A stretch of DNA of 64,000 nt from G963665545 sp963665545 (GTDB lineage Bacteria; Pseudomonadota; Gammaproteobacteria; Xanthomonadales; SZUA-36). Both the position numbers and the translations under genes were made by a program. This document shows, one piece after another, positions 61,904 through 64,000 of this stretch; positions within the stretch are counted from its first letter, which is position 1; each line of letters begins with the position of its first letter. Under the pieces are notes generated by a model. It saw only the letters and a program-made list of their open reading frames with translations. It was not told the origin of the DNA and made no database searches. The stretch spans positions 372,001-436,000 of the forward strand of contig CAXXKZ010000004.1 of the NCBI GenBank assembly GCA_963665545.2, written 5' to 3'.

Positions 61904-64000
61904 TCACTCATAATTCACGAAATCCATCAGGTTTTGCTGGTGCACGGTAATCATGCTTTCAAAACGGCGCGCCAGTGCCCCGACTTGAAAAGCGGGTGAT
62001 TTCATTGCCTTGTGTACCTGAGCGCAGGCCCACATATCCTCCAGCATCGAATCGCCCGATTCCACCGGGTGCGTCCCCAGGTCGGCAAGCGAGATCGGTG
62101 CATCACCTTTTCTGTTAAATCGCCCTTTGAATTCAAACGACCGCTTCATCGCTTCCACCGCCCCCGGCATCACCCGGGCGCGTGATTCCACGATGGTTCG
62201 GTCGACAGCAACCGGAATGGCGTGGAATGAGCTCCAGTTGTAGGCCATCCCGGCCCAACCGATATTGGGGAAGAGCATGTGGAACTGGGCGCCGAAGTGT
62301 TCAGGGTCGGCGAACAACGAGTCGCCGTCGGCGTAGCGGCGATAGGATTGCAAGATCGGGTGCGTAATTGAATGGCTGACCTCCTCAAGATCGAGGCCGA
62401 TTTTCTCTTCGAATCTTGATGCAGTGGCAATGTCTGTACCGCTGAAATCCCAGGCCATACCGACATCGCGCCACGCCCCCCAGGACAGTGCGCAGGACAG
62501 CCCACTGTGATTTTGTTGCCGGCGTCTTGCTAACCGGTCAAGCACTGCGTTGGCCGCAGCATAATCGACCTGACCCTGCCCCGGCAGCATTGACGCCTGG
62601 GATGAGAAATAGATGAAGAGGTCCAGCGACTGATGTTCGAACAGTTCCTCCAGGATGTTAGGTAGAAAGCACCTTGGCGGCAAACACCTTGCCCGTTTTT
62701 TCGCGGGTTTTTTGCAGCGCCGGCCCATCGTCAACCACACCGGCGGCATGCAACACGCCGTGGATCTGCCCGTGATTGGGGCCGAAAACCCTTATAGCTT
62801 CGCTGACCACCTGCTGCATCTCGTCTCTGTCACTGGCATTGGCGCGGACGATCAACAGCTCTGCACCTCGTTCCAGCAGCGGCGACAGAATCCGGATGGC
62901 CCGACCGATTTTGCTGTCCTGGTCGATGTAGTCAGGCCACTCATCACGCGGCGGCGGCTCCCAGCGTGAGGTCAACACCAGGCGGGCATTGCGTGTATTA
63001 AACAGATGTTCGGCGAATTTGAGGCCCAGGCCGCCGACACCGCCCGTAATCAGTACCGTGCCGCCTAAACGCAGGCACGGCAGTCCGCCGACCAATTCCG
63101 GCAGTTCGAACAATTCCTGCGTGTAGCGGCCGTCGGCACGCAAGGCGGTCAGGGCGTGCTTCGAGTCTGCGGCTGCTTCGCGGAAAATGTCTTCCACCAG
63201 GTCACTGCCGGCGGGGACATCGATACAGCGCATCGAAAGCCCGCGTATTTCCTGGGGCATCACCTGGCATGGCGGTAGCAGAGCGCCTTTTTCCGGATGC
63301 AATGCATCGGTGGCAGTGTCAACCTGAGACAAGCCGTCGGTATAAACCTGGACACTAACCTGCCGCACCATCCTGCAGTCATGGGCTGCCTGAACCAATG
63401 CAATCAGCGTGAAAAAGCCCCGGTCAAAGGCCCAGCGAAATGCCGCAACATCGGTTTCGGGCGCTTCTTCTTCGCTGATTGTCCAGAAATGCAGTACGCG
63501 AAGCTCCTCATTTTCATCCAGCTCAAACTCGGCCAATACCCGACGCAGGTCCTGTCTGGACCCGGGCCTGGATTCATAGTGATCCTTAGCAATTTGGCCA
63601 AAGCCATCACCGGTCTCAAGCGCCACGACCCTGCCGGCATGTTCCCTGAGCCTGACGATCAGCTGGTCGGCCAGCCCTTCATCATCTGCAAATACCAACC
63701 ACTGACCCGCGTGACCCACCTGTTCTTCGGCCGAGAGTTGCCTTTCTTGCCAGCCTGGCTCATAGAGATGTGCGGGATAGTGGTGCGCTGAATCGCCCGG
63801 ATCCCCTGAGCGGTTCTGCCAGTAATGGAGATGCTAGAACGGGTATGTGGGCAGCGCTGCCATGCGGGTGCTGTCCTGCTTGCTGTCGCGGGTGCTGCCA
63901 TGGCCAAACTGCTTTGACCAATCGACCTCTGCGCCCAGTCGCCATATTTCTCCCAATGCATCAAGCGCCAGAAGATTCGCTTTGGCCGCGACGTCGTCAC
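61904..64000 (-). pseudogene. Type I polyketide synthase, AT-KR linker and KR region, broken
   Basis: The coding strand enters at 64000 with the acyltransferase-ketoreductase linker (NLLALDALGEIWRLGAEVDW, then RMAALPTYPF). A TAG at 63834-63836 interrupts the canonical LPTYPF-Q-H...YWQ. The frame continues through the KR structural half and the KR cofactor motif (TVLITGGVGGLGLKF, about 63060-63015) to HAAGVVDDGP. One extra T near 62662 then shifts the frame. The other frame resumes at NILEELFEHQSLDLFIYFSS with the KR catalytic Ser, and VDYAAANAVLD with Tyr and Asn. About 170 further residues include HPILQSYRRYADGDSLF, reminiscent of a dehydratase start; no acyl-carrier motif is seen. The 5' part lies outside the window. 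Confidence 0.85.

Noticed and set aside
63834..63836. TAG in the PKS as a recoded (suppressed) codon
   Set aside because: Neighbouring genes such as trxB and aat use TAG as their normal stop, and the PKS has a second lesion.

Overview
The window is from the chromosome of a gammaproteobacterium with a GC-rich genome. I could not name a genus. Supporting signs are the sdhCDAB-sdhE block beside a divergent ygfZ, rluC divergent from rne with a long rne leader, the comEC-exbB-exbD-msbA-lpxK-kdsB order, tRNA-Ser beside a YccA-like gene, and the ftsK-lolA-crcB-serS cluster. It makes lipid A/Kdo (lpxK, kdsB, msbA), sorts lipoproteins (lolD, one LolC/E-type permease, lolA) and uses the MEP isoprenoid route (ispG).

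Layout. 1-24.4 kb is mostly conserved core: succinate dehydrogenase and its assembly factors; a long minus-strand series from a LolC/E permease through lolD, comEC, exbB, exbD, msbA, lpxK, kdsB, uvrC, pgsA, ispG and a methyltransferase; then rluC/rne, a UvrY/GacA-type regulator and a secreted FKBP isomerase. 24.5-44.5 kb is a plastic accessory region. It holds three transposase-bearing IS elements (IS256, IS481 and IS110 families) and an IS3-like remnant. It also has a direct duplication of about 360 bp that copied the start of a cupin gene, a glycosyltransferase cut off at an IS end, and several broken genes: a frameshifted serine hydrolase, a DUF1428 gene without a start, a LysR-like tail, and an N-truncated frameshifted ORF. 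Intact accessory genes include an ArsB/NhaD-like permease with a Usp-like partner, an S9 peptidase, a GT39-type glycosyltransferase and a PhyH oxygenase. 44.5-60.3 kb returns to core-like genes: tRNA-Ser, yccA, serS, crcB, lolA, ftsK, trxB, aat, transport and lipid genes, a rhomboid protease, plsC and fadL. 60.3-64 kb is a decaying type I polyketide synthase locus: a frameshifted thioesterase with Cys in the nucleophile elbow, and a PKS AT-KR segment with one nonsense codon and one frameshift.

Between the two PKS-locus genes, and directly downstream of two minus-strand genes, lie palindromic extragenic repeats. Several share a hairpin of the form CA-(N)GGA-TG. One 192-bp copy (61646-61837) can fold into a multibranched structure closed by a 21-bp stem that needs G-U wobbles on the plus strand only. 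This element and the structured leader of the IS110 transposase, a candidate bridge RNA, are the most interesting non-coding signals. I saw no CRISPR array, rRNA or prophage.
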